The notes: generated by a model from the letters alone, not told the origin. Positions 1 through 10,475 are shown, counted from the stretch's first letter. The stretch: DNA of 64,000 nucleotides from Theodoxus fluviatilis (GCA_034096865.1 JAWQFJ010001269.1:45964-109963); one strand, 5' to 3'. A program made the numbers and translations.

Positions 1-321
1 TCTGGAAAACAAAAAGGTGTGTCCAGAAATAAAGAGAGTAGAAATTAACAGAGAGTCAATATACATGTATATTGACATAAGTATTTTTATTTACTCAAGA
101 GAATGATTGGAGAATTCTAAATTAAAACAAAGTCAATATCATCAAGGGCAGATTACTCATCATTAAGGGGGGATAACTTTGATTTTGTGATGATTCTTAC
201 ACCAAAGGAGAAGTTTCTGAGTAGGTCCATGCTGGCCGAGGTACTGGGGAATAATCCTTTAGAGTGTCCATGTTGAATGTGCTATCAGCTATGACTTGCG
301 GTGTTTGATCTTGCTGCCTAC

Positions 322-570
322 CTGTTGCTCAAAGTACTACATGACTTGATCAAAATGGACATGACCACACCCACTTTTTCTTGATGTACTGTCGCATCTT
401 GATTACCATCCCAGCCTTTTTCTACTGCAAGATCATTGATTACATCACCCTTAGTTCCATCTTTGCTCCTGTAGTCGCTGATGTCACAGTTTCTTGGTAA
501 ACCCAACAAAAAGCAAGCTTCTTCATCCATGATAAGAGTGTCATTGTTATTCGAACACATTGCATCAATT
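322..570 (-). CDS. possible uncharacterised exon
   Basis: A minus-strand open stretch of about 80 codons has ordinary protein-like composition, including the stretches DEEACFLLGLPRNCDISDY and VINDLAVEKGWDGNQD. It ends at a plausible splice donor (GTAGGC, plus-strand 316-321). I see no clear acceptor and do not recognise the protein. It does not match the expected VPS25 C-terminus, although it lies downstream of VPS25 exon 5 on the same strand. It could be a neighbouring gene's exon or chance. Confidence 0.22.
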
Positions 571-1074
571 CGTGCACAACAAAACTAAAACGACTGCTTC
601 AAATTTTATCAAATACTTTGCTCAAAAGTAAACACCTGCTGCAGCAAATTAACAGATGTGATTGCTGGCCTTGTGACCTCAAATCATGTGATCTCCAACA
701 GTTATACTATTAACAGACCCACTCAAAGAACACAAGCTCTCAGACTAGATCCTCAGTCAGGAGTGGAAGGCTGAACTCCCCCTCCAAAGCTGGACCCCTG
801 GCTGCTGTGTCTGCAGGGCTTGCTCCAGTAGTACCGCTAGACGCTGTTGCAAGCACCCAAAGAGGCTCTCCAGGGCTATCAGGACTACAGGCTACAGACT
901 TCCAAGAAACAAATTAAAAAACTTTCCCATGACTTTTCCTTGACTTAAAAAAAATGTTATGACATTTTCTTGCACAAATCTGTGAAAATGTTCAACAGTT
1001 TTGCACTGCTAGGGCATTCTGGCTTCTCCCATGCATAGTAATGGACAGCGGAATGTTGGCTTTGCATTTCCAGC

Positions 1075-1315
1075 TCAACGACTTTGCACTCGGTCAAGAG
1101 TAGTAACTCTGAAAGCCATGTGACAGGAAGTGATCACGGGCACTTATTAGCATGATCGAAAAAAACTTTGGCAACTGTTTACATTTCAAAACTTTTCCAT
1201 GACTTTCCTGTTTTAGTTTAAATTTCACATCTTTTCAAGGCCCTTGAAAAATATTTTGCAAATTTCACAACTTTTCCATGTTTTTAATGACTTAGGAACC
1301 TGTCAGGGTAGCAGG
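1075..1315 (+). repeat. interspersed repeat, also present at the palindrome centre
   Basis: This AT-rich block contains a GACTTTGCACTCGGTCAAGA-like segment, a CATGTGACAGGAAGTGAT-like segment and a tail of 'cttttccatgacttt' sequence. It closely resembles 14720-14960 in the same orientation and 13630-13880 in reverse complement. It is therefore a dispersed repeat, one copy of which sits just downstream of VPS25 exon 4. No coding content is visible. Confidence 0.55.
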
Positions 1316-1675
1316 TGATATTGCAAGAGAAACAAGGCTACAGCACAAAAAACTGTTTTCAAGAAAATGCTAACAAAAATAATCAGTGCACTAAGTCATG
1401 TATGCATTTTCCTAATGTTTATGTCACTGTAAATAATGAAAGATTCCCTCTATAATCATTCTTTTCTTGCTGAAAAATGCATGAACGGAAAAGCAGTATT
1501 GTTGTCAAACTATCTTATTTGGTCTAATCTGTGCCCATGCATGACAAAAGCAGACTTTAGTCGCCGCAATTGTTTTTTTAGAAAACACCTTGCAAAGATG
1601 CCAGAGAGCTATGCCACATACCTGGAATATACTTTTATAGCTTTACCCTATGGTTAAAAACATAAATAAATAAAT

Positions 1676-1925
1676 AAAAGTTGTGGTTATGGTAACCTGA
1701 CTGACCCTATTTTTTTCTAACAACTCTAAATTTTCTTTTCAATCGTGCAAGAAAAAAAAATTGATGGTAAAAAGTTAACTGCATGCTGTCCCATCTTTCC
1801 TGCCCTATGAGCACTCAGGGAATCCCCTATTTTCATTTTAAAAGGTTTATGTTCAATCTGGCCTCTTAATTATGGGAAAAAATTCTGTAACAGTTCAGAC
1901 CAACCTACAGGCCCTTTTCTTTGGG
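1676..1925. mobile_element. MITE-like repeat, GTTATGGTAAC family (partial)
   Basis: It begins with an A-rich end followed by GTTGTGGTTATGGTAACCTG and then a CTGACCCT segment. The same head and body (AACTGCATGCT, CACTCAGG.AATCC, CTGGCCTCTT) recur at 10201-10475, 19150-19425, 28235-28397 and 45085-45419. The 45085 copy shows both inverted ends, so I call this family a non-autonomous DNA transposon. This copy runs into a G-rich tract at its far end. Confidence 0.5.
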
Positions 1926-1968
1926 TGGGGGTGGGGGTGGGGGTGGGGGTGGGGGTGGGGGGTGGGGG
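1921..1968 (+). repeat. G-rich (TGGGGG)n tract, quadruplex-prone
   Basis: About seven runs of four to six G are separated by single T residues. The spacing fits the usual G-quadruplex rule of four G-runs with short loops. It terminates the neighbouring MITE-like repeat. Confidence 0.8.
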
Positions 1969-2356
1969 GCTATGTTAACAAAACCACAACTTTTTTTGGT
2001 GTGGTACTTAAAGTAAGAATTAGTCATGTAATTTTCTCAGGAATTTCTTTTCTTTTTTAAATTGTGGCTATAAAATCCCATTTTGTCATTATGACACTTT
2101 AGTCTAGTTGTCTCATGCACTGCCTCATATCATTATTCACATCCTTTCCCATAATTTCCCATCATCCATACTTGTATTTTCACAAGAATTGCACAGTGTA
2201 AGAAAAGATTCAACTCTTCAGAGAAAAAAAGTAGCTCTGAAAAACTCTCTCAACTACTCTTAGACTTAGAGACTGTAAGGACACAACTCCAAACTGAAGG
2301 TGCTTGCATCACAAAACACAAAGACAGTATGAAGCAGAGTGAATAGACCGACTCAC

Positions 2357-2432
2357 CCTGTCCTTTGCTGTCATCCCCTTGAGACAGTTCAAACAGTGTG
2401 CACACCGTGTTGTTCATGCCTCGATCACCGAT
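2357..2432 (-). CDS. VPS25: VPS25 exon 5 (ESCRT-II subunit)
   Basis: The minus strand reads an acceptor (CTGTCTACAG), a 76-base exon encoding IGDRGMNNTVCTLFELSQGD followed by DSKGQ, then a GTGAGT donor at 2351-2356. This matches the second winged-helix region of VPS25, where animal proteins have a conserved NN-S/T-V-x-TLYEL motif. The preceding exon 4 ends on a complete codon (TGG at 14980-14982, minus strand), so the reading frame is continuous. The expected final 35-40 residues (a FHGL...GVKFF-type end) were not found between here and position 1, so the last exon probably lies left of the window. Intron 4, between this exon and exon 4, is about 12.5 kb because it contains the left arm of the inverted duplication. 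Confidence 0.88.
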
Positions 2433-2557
2433 CTGTAGACAGAGCAATACCACCTTGAGTCTCCCTAAACCAGTATCAGTCAAAAACATATAAATACAAA
2501 ACACCGGCACCAACCACAGTGTCAGTCTTGGACAACACAACATTCCCCGGCAAAATG

Positions 2558-2720
2558 ACATTCTAGAAATTTCTAAAATTCTAGAACATTCTAGAACATT
2601 CTAGAATGTTCTGGAAAAAATTTGATGGAATAATTCTAGAATTCTTTAATTCCAGAATAATTCTAGAAATTTCTAGAACATTACTTTTTCTTAGAATATT
2701 ATTCTAGAACAAGACCATTC
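2558..2720. promoter_or_regulatory. tandem heat-shock-element-like array (TTCnnGAA units)
   Basis: The core at 2579-2615 alternates TTC and GAA at exact 5-base spacing through at least six to eight consecutive units (TTCTAGAACA repeated). Looser copies continue to about 2720. The HSF consensus is three or more alternating nGAAn/nTTCn pentamers, so this is a long perfect match in sequence. It lies in VPS25 intron 4, about 125 bases before exon 5. It may equally be a 10-bp TTCTAGAACA satellite that happens to match. Confidence 0.5.
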
Positions 2721-3150
2721 AAAGAATATTATAGAAAATTGTAAATAAAACGATATTTAAAAAAAGAAGTGAACAATAAAGCATTTCAACACACACGCAA
2801 GACACTTTAGTGATCACACACAGAATATAAGATTTAGTGTTAAATCACCTAAAGTTCATTCACAGTTCTTAATTGTCCACAATTTTCATTTTCTGATCAC
2901 AGAACAGTTCTAATCATAACTCGCTGAGTCGCTCACAGTTGCAGTGTGCACATTTCTTTGCAATACACAATAGTGATCTTGATTAAAACTCAGAATTTAA
3001 TAATAGAGCAACTAGTGTTTGTCACGGCCCGAGTGGATGACTACTGATGGGAATTGTAGTCCCGTGCGATCATGGATCCAATATACAATGTCCATGGGAG
3101 CGACTGAATTACGCGTCTGATCATACCCTCGCCTATTTACGTCAAGATCT

Positions 3151-3992
3151 AACAAGAAGGGCAAAGCCCATACGACTCACATGCTTGACCTTGACCTTTA
3201 TATGACCTTGACCTTCAGGTGACCTTCAAGGTCAAGGTCAAACAACTAAACCTACCAATGACATCATACACAAAGAAATGCTTTACACATTTTTCCTACC
3301 AAAATACATGTGACCTTGACCCAAGGTCAAGGTCATCCAAGGTCATGCAACACAAAGCTGTTAATTCAAGACATAGGAAGCACAATGGTGCTTATTGGCA
3401 CTTTCTACCATGAGATATAGTCACTTTTAGTGGTTCACTACCCCATTTTGGTCACATTTCATAAGGGTCAAAGTGACCTTGACCTTGATGATATGTGACC
3501 AAATGTGTCTCATGATGAAAGTATAACATGTACCCCACATAATTATTAAGTTTGAAACAGTTATCTTCCATAGTTCAGGGTCAAGGTCACTTCAAAATAG
3601 GTATACAATCCAACTTTGAAGAGCTCCTGTGACCTTGACCTTGAAGCAAGGTCAACCAAACTGGTATCAAAAGATAGGGCTTGCTTTGACCTATATACCA
3701 CTTGTAGCTAAGGTCGCCATTCTCAATAACGTGGGAGAAAATTGGGAAAATGTGAAAAATGACTGTTTTTGAGACCACATTTATGGCTCCTGTGACCTTG
3801 ACCTTGAAGCAAGGTCAAGTCACTGTGTATGTTTTTTGAGGCTTTGTCATCATACACCATCATGCCACATTTGGTGTTGATAGACTTAATAGTCTCCGAG
3901 AAAAATCCAACGTTTAAGTTTTTACGGACGGACGGACGGACGCCCGGACGCCCGGACGGACGCCCGGATGGACGGACGACACGGCTCAGTAC
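3151..3992 (+). mobile_element. pearl-like/Helentron-type non-autonomous element, copy 1 (3' end cut)
   Basis: It starts AACAAGAAGGGCAAAGCCC, a short hairpin, followed by GACTCACATG. It then carries many GACCTTGACCTT motifs in both orientations, two tandem core units offset by 163 bases (GCTCCTGTGACC at 3623 and 3786) and an ACGG/CCCGG microsatellite. Full copies end with GACTCACTTTTGCTTCGCAT and TGAGTC. This copy stops at CTCAGTAC directly against the 8-N run. Subterminal inverted repeats, a tandem core, an ACGG microsatellite and a hairpin fit the molluscan pearl/HINE type. Confidence 0.75.
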
Positions 3993-4000
3993 NNNNNNNN
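3993..4000. other. assembly gap (8 N)
   Basis: Eight undetermined bases separate pearl-like copy 1 from the first base of the left palindrome arm. The palindrome's outer left end therefore coincides with an assembly join. Confidence 1.
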
Positions 4001-4180
4001 AGATTGATGGCAGAGGAGTGTGATATTATTGGTAAATGTTGCAATCTGTTGTCTAGGTGTTCAAAGAGCTGTCCCAAGTTATGACCTTTGCTGTCTGCTG
4101 AAAACAGGGTGGTGCCAGAGGCAACCTTGATAGCAAGTCTCCTGCCTTATGTTTGAATGTACAGTGTATTAAGCAATACA

Positions 4181-4800
4181 GATTCCCCTCCCCCTCCCCC
4201 TCCCCCTCCTCCCCCTCGCCTTCCTCCTCCCCCTCCTCCTCCTCCTCCTCCTCCATTCCTCCTCCCCTTCCTCCTCCATCCTCTACCTCCTCCTCCTCCT
4301 CCCTCCTCCTCCTCCTCCTCCTCCCCTCCTCCTCCTCCCTCCTCCTCCTCCTCCTCTCCTCCTCCTCCTCCTCCTCCTCCGCTTCTTCCTCCCTCCCCTT
4401 CCCCTCCTCTCCTCCTCCTTCCTCCCTCCCTCACCTTCCTCCTCCTCCCTCTCCTCCCTCTCCCCCTCACCCCCCCCCCCCCCCCCACCCCCCACCTCCT
4501 CCTCCTCTCCCTCCTCCTCCTCCCTCCCCTCCCCTTTCTGCTCACTCCTCCCTGCTCTCCTCCTCCTTCCTCCTCCTCCTCCCGTTTCCTCCCCCTCCCC
4601 TTCCTCCTCCCCTGTCCTCATCCAACTGCCCTCCTCCTCCTCCTCTACTCTCCTCCTCCTCCTACCTCCTCCTTCATCCTCCTCCTTTTCCTCATCGCCT
4701 CCTCCTCCTCCTCCCTGCCTCCATCTCCTCCTCCCCCTCCCTCTCCCCCCTCCCTCCCCTCCTCCTCTTCCTCCTCTGCGGCTCCTCCTCCTAACTGCCT
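4181..4800 (+). repeat. (TCC)n pyrimidine tract with a C run, left arm
   Basis: This is more than 600 bases of almost pure pyrimidine on the plus strand, mainly TCC/CTCC, with a C homopolymer near 4470-4487. The reverse complement is at about 24780-25433, with a different internal arrangement and length. Long open frames across it are low-complexity artefacts. It lies in the intron before the VPS25 exon 2 copy. Confidence 0.9.
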
Positions 4801-4941
4801 CCTCCTCTACTGCATCCTTCCTGTTGCCTGACTCCTCTATCTCCACTTTCTTCCTCCTTCTTGGGTTGTTGTTACTGTTCTCCTCCTCAGGACTAACTTA
4901 GTATTATAGTGTTTACCTTTTTTTTTCACTGTTGTGTGCAG

Positions 4942-5087
4942 TATCCAGCCCAACCAGTAGACGAGACGCAAGCAGCTGGAGGCCTGGTGTCACCTTGTTC
5001 TGCAGTACCACCGCCACCACCGCCTGTACCGCCTGGACCTCACTGAGGCCCAGAACTCAGCACTCTTTGCTAACAAGGAAATCCAAC
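4942..5087 (+). pseudogene. VPS25: inverted copy of VPS25 exon 2 with a nonsense codon
   Basis: This is the left-arm copy of the 146-base exon at 24559-24704. It has the same acceptor (TTGTGTGCAG) and donor (GTATCC). Codons read IQPNQ, then TAG at 4958-4960, then TRRKQLEAWCHLVLQYHRHH and onward. The right-arm copy has GAG (Glu) in that position. It is oriented antisense to the functional VPS25 gene and lies in its intron 4. It lacks a nearby exon 1, so it is a fragment even without the stop. A sequencing error at this one base is the alternative. Confidence 0.85.
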
Positions 5088-5325
5088 GTATCCTTTTGTC
5101 TGGCTGTTAGGATGATGTTGTAACTGTACATGTATTAGTGCAGTTGCACATACAGTAGTCACTGTGACGAGTGGACCCCCAATGAGCAGACACCTGTCAT
5201 GTCTGGACATGGCCTCTTGGCACGGATCAGTTTTCTTCTCAAAATAACCTGTGGCCAGCGGACACCTGCAAAAGTGGACGTGGACAGTGTTTTGCCAAAC
5301 GTTTCCCTGTCCCCTCCCTCTGAGG

Positions 5326-5552
5326 AACCCCCTGTGGGTTCGGGGTAAGAATTGACCCACCGCGTTTCCCTATGGGATTCGTAAGAGGCGAATAACTAGG
5401 GACACCGTGACATGATTTGCGTTTACTCTATACTGCTCTAGTGATTGTCGTGCTTAGTGGCCTTACATCTAGCCTTCAAAGGCTGATAGGCCGTAATACA
5501 CCATCCATCCATCCATCCATCCATCCATCCATCCATCCATCCATCCATCCCT
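5326..5552 (+). mobile_element. SINE-like repeat with (CCAT)n tail, left arm
   Basis: The family runs from CCCCTGTGGGTTCGGGGTAAG through GATTCGTAAGAGGCGAATAAC and GCTGATAGGCCGTAA, then ends in a CATC/CCAT microsatellite. Other copies are at 12426-12614, 41410-41610, 48745-48935 and 49430-49595. The mirror copy is at about 24065-24335. The GGTTCGGGG near the start is reminiscent of a tRNA B box, but I did not establish a tRNA origin. The simple-repeat tail suggests retroposition. Confidence 0.65.
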
Positions 5553-5611
5553 CCCTCTGAGGAGCGGCTGCAGCAGCAACAACAGTTTATTTGTCTGACT
5601 TCAAAAGACAA

Positions 5612-5646
<35 letters not shown>

Positions 5647-6784
5647 AAACAACGAACAATTGGTTTTATTGTGGGGGCCTCTGGCCCATTACAAATCACA
5701 AACAGTTATGCAGAATTGTAATGATATGAACACTTCCCAATCTGCTACTGGACAATGGTGACAACTAGAGTTAATAACCATCGCTATATCGGTGAGTTTT
5801 AGTTCTCAAAGAGGTATCTATGATTGTCTACCATCAGCATTGCCTCTGCTCGTCTTTGGAAAGCTTTATGAAGATACGTCGCAATGCTTCTTATTGCATA
5901 AACATCATCAGTTAAGAAAATGTCAGAAACAGGTTCACTAACAGTAACACCAAGTTGGATAAACGGTAATACATACTTCATTCCGAGATCATATAGCTGG
6001 ACAAAGAAATAAAAAATGAATTTCCTCTTCATCTGTCTCCATGCATGATGGGCAAATAATTTGGCGAGTTATTGGACTATACCTATACTTATGTACAAAT
6101 AAATTACTTATTCCCATTTTGAAACGCACCCAGGCATCACTAAATACTTTTTTGTCTAATACATAGAGATATGGATCTGTACTATATTCTGTTTTTACTA
6201 ATTTGTAAAAGGTATATCTTGTACTTTGCTGTACACAATTTCTCCATTCAGTCTTATAGCATTCAATCAATCTACTTTTCAGCTGCCTTATAAACGAAGT
6301 TTTATTTTGAACCATTTGACACTCCCATTCCCATCTAAACTCATGTTTATTCAATAGCATTTTTATGTCTGTTGCCCAATTATGTTTTGCATCTACCGTG
6401 TTAAGCATGGGCATGTATACTTGATAAGGATATCTCTTATTCATTCTAAGCAATTTAACCCAATATTTGACTGAGCGTATCTGAGCGTTTGTGTTTTATG
6501 GATATCTGCCTGCATTTGGTGTTTTAGAGGCAACATTGAGTAACCACTTCAACATGTACATATAGACAGTCTCGATTCGTTTACAGTCATTGGTGCCCCA
6601 AATTTCTGACCCGTATAACGGCATTGGCTGTATTTGAGCGTCAAAAATCTTATACCACCACGACAATGGCAGGATTCTAACGCATCATGAAGAAGGCTGA
6701 AATGGTCGGTGTCGGTGGTTGTTGTGACCTTTGACCGCAGCCGCCACTCCGCCTGACTGACTTCGCACGCCCGGGGAGTTATGC

Positions 6785-6905
6785 TAAGATCCGGCCGCGT
6801 TAAAGTATCTGCGTTTTGTGACAAACGTCTTGCTCAGCTGTACTGTACTCCATGCACCTTAACGGTCCGCGTGATTCGGGTGTAATCTTAAGCTAAACGA
6901 CGTTT
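6785..6905 (+). repeat. second partial copy of the 190-bp foldback element
   Basis: The segment with GATCCGGCCGCGTTAAAG, GTGACAAACGTCTTGCTC and GATTCGGGTGTAATC is the reverse complement of the interior of the foldback element at 7231-7420. The two copies therefore form a nested inverted pair inside the LINE. The mirror is at about 22718-22838. Confidence 0.6.
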
Positions 6906-7230
6906 ATGGGCAGTATTACACCCGAATCGCGCAGAGCACACACTTTGCACAGCTGAGTGCGAGAATCTGGGTCACGTGTCGGCGTCTATTTTCATGGCTC
7001 GTGATTGGCTGGCTAAAGTGCGCTGGAATCCTGCCGTTTTCACCCTCATACAATATATCCGGTGTGACAAAGGTAAGTTTCCTCAAGGTCCTTTGGATTT
7101 GGATTGACGCTGATTTGGCTCTGACAACCAGCTCAGATAGCATTGTATTTGTACATAATCAAGTAGAGAAGGTAACTCCAGGATATTTATATTGAGAGAC
7201 AACCTGAAGGTTACTATCTTCTATGGGTCA

Positions 7231-7420
7231 TGGACGTTTCGCCCCAATTGCGACATTCGGAACGTCGTTTAGCTTAAGATTACACCCGAATCACCACCGT
7301 TAAGGTGCATGGAGTACAGTACCGCCGAGCAAGACGTTTGTCACAAAACGCAGATATATTAATGCGGCCGGATCTTAGCTAAACGACGTTCCGAATGTCG
7401 CAATTGGGGCGAAACGTCCA
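7231..7420. mobile_element. foldback MITE with about 47-bp terminal inverted repeats
   Basis: It starts TGGACGTTTCGCCCCAATTG and ends with the reverse complement, CAATTGGGGCGAAACGTCCA. The inverted match extends about 47 bases on each side (through ACATTCGGAACGTCGTTTAG). It interrupts the LINE reverse transcriptase. I could not define a target-site duplication. The mirror copy is at about 22202-22391. Confidence 0.8.
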
Positions 7421-7839
7421 GCACCCTCTTCTATCACCCACTTTTCCCTGGCAGCTACTTACCCTTCATTTCGAAAGATAACTAGTTACCTTTGTTTTAT
7501 CTGTATTAATCATCAGTCCTAATCTATCAGCGGCGTTCTTAAGATTATTGATCTGATTCTGCAGACCTATTACAATATCTGATAAAAGCACAATGTCATC
7601 CACAAACAATAACAAAAACAGTTCTGCACCATTTGGTTCTAATTAGACTCCATGATTTCCCTTTTCAATCACTTCAAAACTAAGGTGTGAAACATGGAAG
7701 GAAAATAATAAAGGAGACATTTTGCAACCCTGTTTAAGTCCCCGGTGACAATTGATAGACCCATATGCCTCACCCTGGCATCTGACAGTACATGTCACCG
7801 TTTTGTATACTGCCTTTAGCATCTGGAGCATTACCCCTG

Positions 7840-8290
7840 ATCCCAGAGAGAGAGAGAGAGGAGGGTCGGGGGGGGGGGGGGGGGGGGAGGGGAGGCAGAT
7901 ACAATAATGGGAAGAGGAGAGCAGAAAGGGGGTGGGTGGGTTAGGCAGACATAATGAGGAGGGGGGAGAGAAAGAGTGGGGGTGGGTAGAGAGAGAGAGA
8001 GAGGAGGGGGTTTCGAGGGTAGGATAATGACTGGGAGAGCAAGAGAAGGAGAGGGGGGGGGGTGGTGGGGGTGGGTAGGAAAACATGATGACAGGGAGAA
8101 GGAGCAGGGAGAGGGTGGGGGCACAGAAGAGAGATAATTTATCTGAGGCTGGAATCCAGGATGCAGGGTGGGGTGGATAGTTACTGCTGTACAAAGAGAT
8201 GAGAGACTTATCTCATATCTGCCTCTGTGGGTCACTATAGTGTGGAAGCTTGTAAATAGGGAGGGGGAGAGAGAGGGAGAGAGAGATTTT
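7840..8290 (+). repeat. GA/GGGT low-complexity block with a G homopolymer, left arm
   Basis: Purine-rich GAGAGA, GGGGTGGGTAG and a G run (7867-7890) dominate. Open frames here are artefacts. The mirror is at about 21332-21785. Confidence 0.85.
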
Positions 8291-8331
8291 CATGCATCAC
8301 CCTGAAAAGATTGAAACAGAAAGAAAAAAAT

Positions 8332-8367
8332 TATGTATGTATGTATGTATGTATGTATGTATGTATG
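8332..8367 (+). repeat. (TATG)n microsatellite
   Basis: About nine tandem tetranucleotides sit at the 3' side of the CR1-like fragment on its own strand, in the position expected for a retrotransposon tail. The mirror is near 21255-21292. Confidence 0.85.
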
Positions 8368-8404
8368 TTCATTTTTTACTGCGCCATTATCACGATAAAC
8401 ATGC

Positions 8405-8773
8405 TCATGGCACGACAAGACGAAATAAAAAAGTTTTGAGGCCAGTTTTAAATGCGGCCAAGGATGGACTAACCCTCAGACCCTCAGGAAGTTGGTTCCA
8501 GAGTCTTGGTCCAACAACGCTGAAGGAGCGGTCACCGAAGCTCCGTAACCTTGTTTGTGGGACAATCAATAGTCTTCTTTTTGAGGAACGGAGATTCCTT
8601 GTGGGGTTGTGAGGTCTAAGGAGTTCTCCGAGGTAGGTTGGGGCTTCACCAGTTTCACACTTAAACATGATGGAGAGGGTCTTAAATTCCACCCGTTGGC
8701 GAACTGGAAGCCAATGAAGGTCACTGAGAACAGGGGTTATGCAAAGAGATGAGTTGCATGTAAACGTCAACAT
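8405..8773 (-). mobile_element. non-LTR retrotransposon C-terminal fragment (CR1/jockey-like)
   Basis: A 122-codon minus-strand frame contains LHWLPVRQRVEFK near its start, then GDRSFSVVGPRLWNQLPEGL and SLAAFKTGLKTFLF. The HWLPV...R..FK and APRLWN-LP...FK..LKT-LF motifs are the standard tail of animal LINE reverse-transcriptase proteins. There is no RT catalytic domain nearby in this orientation, so it is a 5'-truncated insertion. The mirror copy at 20849-21217 encodes the same peptide. Confidence 0.8.
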
Positions 8774-9019
8774 GATAACTGAATGATTGAAGCAGTCACA
8801 TATAATAGAGGCATCTTGTATGTGAATCTAAAGCATTTTGTCTTTTGTGCCTGGTTTTTTCACTGTCCTACATAAAATGTTGAGTTATGTATGCAATTCA
8901 CTTTACCCCCTCTTTTAAGACCGATTTTCCTGAGATTTTGTAAAGTTGTAAAAGAGGGGTTCCACTGTAGCTCAATGGCGCAGGTGTCTCTCTCCGCAAC
9001 CCCACTTCTTCTCTCGCCT

Positions 9020-9042
9020 GTGCTGCGTGCACATACACACAG

Positions 9043-9116
<74 letters not shown>

Positions 9117-9180
9117 ACAAGCACTGAACACACATATATGCACGAATGGACCCACACATGCATACACACACACACTCATT
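9020..9180 (+). repeat. (CA)n microsatellite, left arm
   Basis: CACA repeats are interrupted by TCACAC and CATATAC segments. The mirror (GT)n is at about 20448-20600. Confidence 0.9.
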
Positions 9181-10200
9181 ATGCCTATCCTGACCTCCAA
9201 CCCACCCCTAGCTCTCCTCAAGCAATGGGTTGTGGTTTTATGTTTACTGTGAGAAAATTAAACAAAGACTGTGCTTGTAAACAATCTCTGGGGGAAAAGT
9301 TCTTCAACCTTTAACCCTTTCGTGTTCACATGGTGAAAGTAGATCTGATTTGCTCTACAACTGTCTGGAGACAAATGCTTCAGTTTCCCATCCTCTGGAA
9401 GCTAATTATGTCCAAAACTAGTAATACGATCTCCAAGGGACATTCTAGAATGGACCCATGCAGCCCATTCCTATACATGTAGCTGGACCTCAGTTGATGG
9501 GTAACGCATGTGGAACCAATGCACCCTCTCCCTGGCAACTTCACTGAATTTTATTAAATTAACACATGGGTGCCTTAACAAATTTTAAGGGTTTACAAGT
9601 CAAACAGGTTGATTGGTGGCTTTCTTGATGTCCTTATGCATATCATATATCAAGTCAATCAGTTCAGTGACATGAACTATCATGATCATCGAATCCCTCT
9701 GATGAGGGGACACCTGTCATGTAGGGACACCTTTGGACTCCCCCAAGGGTGTCTGCTTGTCACAGGGACTACTGTACTTAAAACGAACATGCTTGAAACA
9801 AATTATCAGAAAATAAACACTTTCATTTGCCATGATTTTGTCTCTTTCTGTTAAATATTCACATTTGTAATGAACTGAATATAACAAACTGATGGATGAC
9901 ATGAACTCTTGAAAGCATCTGAAAACCGTTGTTCTTGTTTATTACTGACTGATATATAACAAACAGTAAATTCAGTGATGCCTATAGAGTCACCCAGCAA
10001 ACTGCCACTGAGCCAGGACTTGTCCTGGTCTTTTTAGGGCCAGGTGCCTGCATTCCACAGGCTGTTGCCATGGCAGCAGCTCTCCCAAAACAGCCATGCT
10101 CTGCTGACACTTGACCCTGGGTCGGGAGCTTATTTTAACAGCAGCTCTCCCAAGACAGCAAGTTATTTTACAGTGAGAAAAATCAGTAAGGTTCCTCCAA

Positions 10201-10475
10201 AAAAATAGTTGTAGTTACAGTAACCCAACTGACCCTCATTTTTTCATACTGACTGTAGCCTTTTTTTGTGTGCAAAAAAAGGAAGAGGAATTACAAAAAA
10301 AAAGTAAACAATGAACTGCATGCTTTCTATCTTCCCTGCCATATGAACACTCAGGAATCCATGATGTAAGTTAAAAAAAAAGTATTTTTAGTGGAAGAAA
10401 GTTTGGTTTATGTCTTATCTGGCCTCTTCTAACCCTATTATTTTTTGCAATGTTACCTTAACCACATCTGTATCA
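10201..10475. mobile_element. MITE-like repeat, GTTATGGTAAC family, left arm
   Basis: The left end has AGTTGTAGTTACAGTAACCC and the right end GTTACCTTAACCACATC, forming imperfect inverted ends. The interior matches 45085-45419. It lies about 90 bases before the VPS25 exon 3 copy. The mirror is at about 19148-19425. Confidence 0.6.

Larger units (their letters stand above)
5790..7800 (-). mobile_element. degenerate non-LTR retrotransposon (RT to C-terminus), interrupted
   Basis: On the minus strand, pieces occur in LINE order. Near 7660-7740 is GLKQGCKMSPLLFS, the RT G-x-x-QG-x-x-SPLLF motif. Near 7560-7610 is LFVDDIVLLSD, the YADD-type catalytic motif with F in place of Y. Then come YPGVTF near 7180, PLYGSEIWG near 6600, and a C-terminal piece at 5989-6453 ending CPSCMETDEEEIHFLFLCPA, a C-x2-C...H...C knuckle typical of LINE C-termini. 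A frameshift follows that knuckle, and two inserted foldback blocks split the RT. The element is dead. The mirror copy is at about 21820-23830 on the plus strand. Confidence 0.75.

Noticed and set aside
770..870. Minus-strand LAVLLEQALQTQQPG as the missing VPS25 C-terminal exon
   Set aside because: It faintly resembles the LL-x-ALQ-x-L stretch, but lacks the preceding EFHGL and the final GVKFF, and the frame closes without the conserved end.
3219..3413. Recurrent 64-codon frame (also at 25762, 42532, 43426, 62219) as a small gene family
   Set aside because: It lies inside the pearl-like element and is translated from GACCTTGACC repeats. One copy differs only by neutral-looking changes and there is no start context.
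4153..4846. Pro/Ser-rich and Glu/Gly/Arg-rich frames
   Set aside because: They are translations of a TCC/GGA simple-sequence tract in several frames and both strands (also at 24536-25566).
9690..9780. Second CAGTAGTC-ended MITE
   Set aside because: An inverted CAGTAGTCCCTGTGACAAG-type end is visible (and a related start near 5153), but I could not find the partner end, so no element was annotated.
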